From assembly GCA_035298385.1 (NCBI GenBank), contig DATGYC010000339.1, positions 1 to 8,054 on the forward strand: 8,054 bases of DNA. The letters run 5' to 3'. Below, piece after piece: positions 6,752 to 8,054 of this stretch; positions within the stretch are counted from its first letter, which is position 1; the number at the start of each line of letters is the position of its first letter. Source of the DNA: DATGYC01 sp035298385. Its GTDB lineage: Bacteria; Bacillota; Sulfobacillia; Symbiobacteriales; Symbiobacteriaceae. Under the pieces are notes generated by a model that was not told the DNA's origin, ran no database searches, and worked only from the letters and a program-made list of their open reading frames with translations. Both the position numbers and the translations under genes were made by a program.

Positions 6752-7135
6752 GTGCGGATCGCCCTGATCGCTCATGACAACCGGAAGGCCGCCATGGTCA
6801 AGTTCGTCTCGGAGAACCGGGCCGTCTTTGATGGTCACGAACTCTACGCTACCGGCACCACAGGCAAGCTGATCGAGGAGCAGACCGGGCTCTCTGTGCA
6901 TCGCTTCCTCTCCGGTCCCCTCGGGGGAGACCAGCAGATCGGCTCCCGGGTTGCGACCGGGGAGATGGATATGCTGATCTTCCTGCGGGATCCCCTGACA
7001 GCGATGCCGCACGAGCCAGATATCACCGCTCTCCTGCGCCTCTGCGACGTCCGGGATATTCCGGTCGCCACCAACCTCGGTTCGGCCCGCCTCTTCGCCG
7101 ATGATCTGATGCGGCTGAAGAGCTCCCTATCCTGA
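6752..7135 (+). CDS. mgsA: Methylglyoxal synthase
   Basis: This enzyme converts dihydroxyacetone phosphate to methylglyoxal and phosphate, a bypass of lower glycolysis that frees phosphate. The 127 residues match the short bacterial form. Known active-site positions are present at a constant offset of 11 from the E. coli enzyme: His8, catalytic Asp60 (SGPLGGDQQIG), Asp80, His87 and Asp90. The phosphate-binding TGTTG is at 34-38. The start is GTG, with AAAGGAG 11 nt upstream. The protein then begins MRIALIAHDNRK, which matches the conserved family start, so no upstream extension is needed. It lies between gap (37 nt gap) and fba (18 nt gap) and is almost certainly co-transcribed with them. The GTG start and longer ribosome-site spacing may keep its expression below that of its neighbours, which would make sense for an enzyme with a toxic product; this last point is inference. 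Confidence 0.96.
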   Translation: MRIALIAHDNRKAAMVKFVSENRAVFDGHELYATGTTGKLIEEQTGLSVHRFLSGPLGGDQQIGSRVATGEMDMLIFLRDPLTAMPHEPDITALLRLCDVRDIPVATNLGSARLFADDLMRLKSSLS

Positions 7136-7153
7136 TTCTTCGGAGGTATCGGT

Positions 7154-8023
7154 ATGCCGCTCGTTAACCTAAACGAAGTCTGCGTCCCCGCTGAGCAGGG
7201 CAAGTACGCCGTTGGCGCCTTTGGCGTGCAGAACCTGGAGACCTGCCAGGCGGTCATCGAGGCTGCGGTGGAGGAGAAGTCCCCGGCGATCCTGATCGTC
7301 TCGGAGGGCGCCATCAAGCATGCTGGCCTGCAGAACATCACGGACATCGTCCGGAACCTGGCGGAGGCAGCCCCGGTGCCGATCTGCATCCACCTCGATC
7401 ACGGCTCGACCTATGAGGTCTCTGAGGCGTGCGTCAAGGCTGGCTTCAAGTCGGTCATGGTCGACGGCTCGCACCACCCGTACGACGAGAACGTCGCCCT
7501 GACCCGCAAGGTCGTTGCGATGGCTCGCCCCCAGGGCGCCACCGTTGAGGGCGAGATCGGCCGGATCGGCGGCGTCGAGGAGAACATCGTCGTCTCCGCC
7601 GCTGAGGCGACCATGACCGACCCCGAAGAGGCGGCCAACTTTGCCAAGGATACCGAGATCGATGCTATCGCGGTCGCCATTGGCAACGCCCATGGCCTCT
7701 ACGCTGGCGAGCCGAACCTGGACATCCCGCGCATGGGCCGGATCTTCAAGGCGGTCAAGGCCGTTCGTCCGGACTGCACGCTGGTCCTGCACGGCGGCTC
7801 GGGCACCCCGGATCACATGATCAAGGGCGCCATTGAGGCCGGTGTGTCGAAGATCAACATCGGTACGGAGCTGAAGATCGCCTTCGTCGAGGGCGTCAAG
7901 AAGGCCCTGGCCGACAAGCCTGGCATCGATGATCCGCGGCACATCATGAAGCCGGGTCGGGATGCCGTCAAGGCGGTTACCAAGGAGAAGATGCGGCTCT
8001 TCGGTTCGAGCGGCAAGGCGTAG
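7154..8023 (+). CDS. fba: Class II (zinc-dependent) fructose-bisphosphate aldolase
   Basis: This enzyme cleaves fructose-1,6-bisphosphate to dihydroxyacetone phosphate and glyceraldehyde-3-phosphate, and runs in reverse in gluconeogenesis. The 289 residues match the shorter class II group, which includes Bacillus FbaA and the tagatose aldolases GatY/KbaY. The (beta/alpha)8 barrel carries HLDHGS at 80-85 with catalytic Asp82 and zinc ligand His83. Other zinc ligands are His180 (GNAHG) and His213 (LHGGSG). The conserved VEGEIG is at 131-136 and the phosphate-binding NIGT at 235-238. GGAGG lies 7 nt before the ATG, and the start MPLVN is typical. It follows mgsA by 18 nt. Tagatose-bisphosphate aldolase is the main alternative, but co-location with gap favours the glycolytic role. 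A GC-rich hairpin begins 7 nt after the stop. Confidence 0.95.
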   Translation: MPLVNLNEVCVPAEQGKYAVGAFGVQNLETCQAVIEAAVEEKSPAILIVSEGAIKHAGLQNITDIVRNLAEAAPVPICIHLDHGSTYEVSEACVKAGFKSVMVDGSHHPYDENVALTRKVVAMARPQGATVEGEIGRIGGVEENIVVSAAEATMTDPEEAANFAKDTEIDAIAVAIGNAHGLYAGEPNLDIPRMGRIFKAVKAVRPDCTLVLHGGSGTPDHMIKGAIEAGVSKINIGTELKIAFVEGVKKALADKPGIDDPRHIMKPGRDAVKAVTKEKMRLFGSSGKA

Positions 8024-8030
8024 GAGGGAT

Positions 8031-8054
8031 GGGGCGTCCTTGCGGGGGCGCCCC
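8031..8054 (+). terminator. Probable intrinsic terminator hairpin after fba, cut by the window edge
   Basis: GGGGCGTCC (8031-8039) pairs with GGGCGCCCC (8046-8054) in a 9-bp stem containing one G-U pair, around a 6-nt loop TTGCGG. It lies just after the fba stop codon. A T-run would be expected from 8055 and cannot be seen, so the call rests on position and stem strength. Confidence 0.55.

Noticed and set aside
7169..7942. Minus-strand open frame of 257 codons opposite fba
   Set aside because: Antisense shadow of the aldolase, Asp/Arg/Leu-rich and without motifs.
8029..8054. ATG at 8029 as the start of a further gene
   Set aside because: The GGAGGG directly abuts the ATG, leaving no usable spacing, and the sequence that follows is the terminator-like hairpin.

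Overview
The window is GC-rich bacterial DNA with dense coding, good Shine-Dalgarno sequences and G/C-ending codons. It fits a GC-rich member of the Chloroflexota or a deep-branching Gram-positive lineage. The evidence is a secreted multi-LamG metalloprotease ending in a copper-amine-oxidase-N-like 'stalk' domain, next to a ROK regulator and a glycolytic operon. This placement is an inference from gene content; no rRNA, tRNA or other strong taxonomic marker is present.

Left half (1-4191, minus strand): one uninterrupted reading frame of 1397 codons that runs off the left edge. It encodes a very large exported protein with, in order, a signal peptide, three LamG-like lectin/concanavalin-fold domains, a CARDB-like beta domain, a metzincin-type zinc peptidase core (HEIGHNHGRPH plus a Met-turn), two Ig/cadherin-like beta modules and a C-terminal stalk domain. 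No cysteine occurs in the visible 1397 residues.

Middle (4192-4435): a 244-bp divergent intergenic region. It holds a near-consensus sigma-70-type promoter pointing right (TTGACA, 17 bp, CATAAT), a small palindrome over the -35 box, and a GC-rich hairpin just after the predicted transcription start. It also contains the ribosome binding sites of both flanking genes.

Right half (4436-8054, plus strand): a ROK-family helix-turn-helix regulator, then glyceraldehyde-3-phosphate dehydrogenase (gap), methylglyoxal synthase (mgsA) and class II fructose-bisphosphate aldolase (fba), ending in a GC-rich hairpin at the right edge that looks like an intrinsic terminator. The three enzymes meet at the triose-phosphate node. 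Aldolase interconverts fructose-1,6-bisphosphate with DHAP and glyceraldehyde-3-phosphate, GAPDH uses the latter, and methylglyoxal synthase diverts DHAP. The ROK protein is placed to sense a sugar or sugar phosphate and to regulate itself, the glycolytic genes, the divergent secreted protease, or some of these. No CRISPR array, insertion sequence, phage gene, RNA gene or defence system is visible. The least conventional objects are the modular secreted protease and the mgsA gene set between gap and fba.
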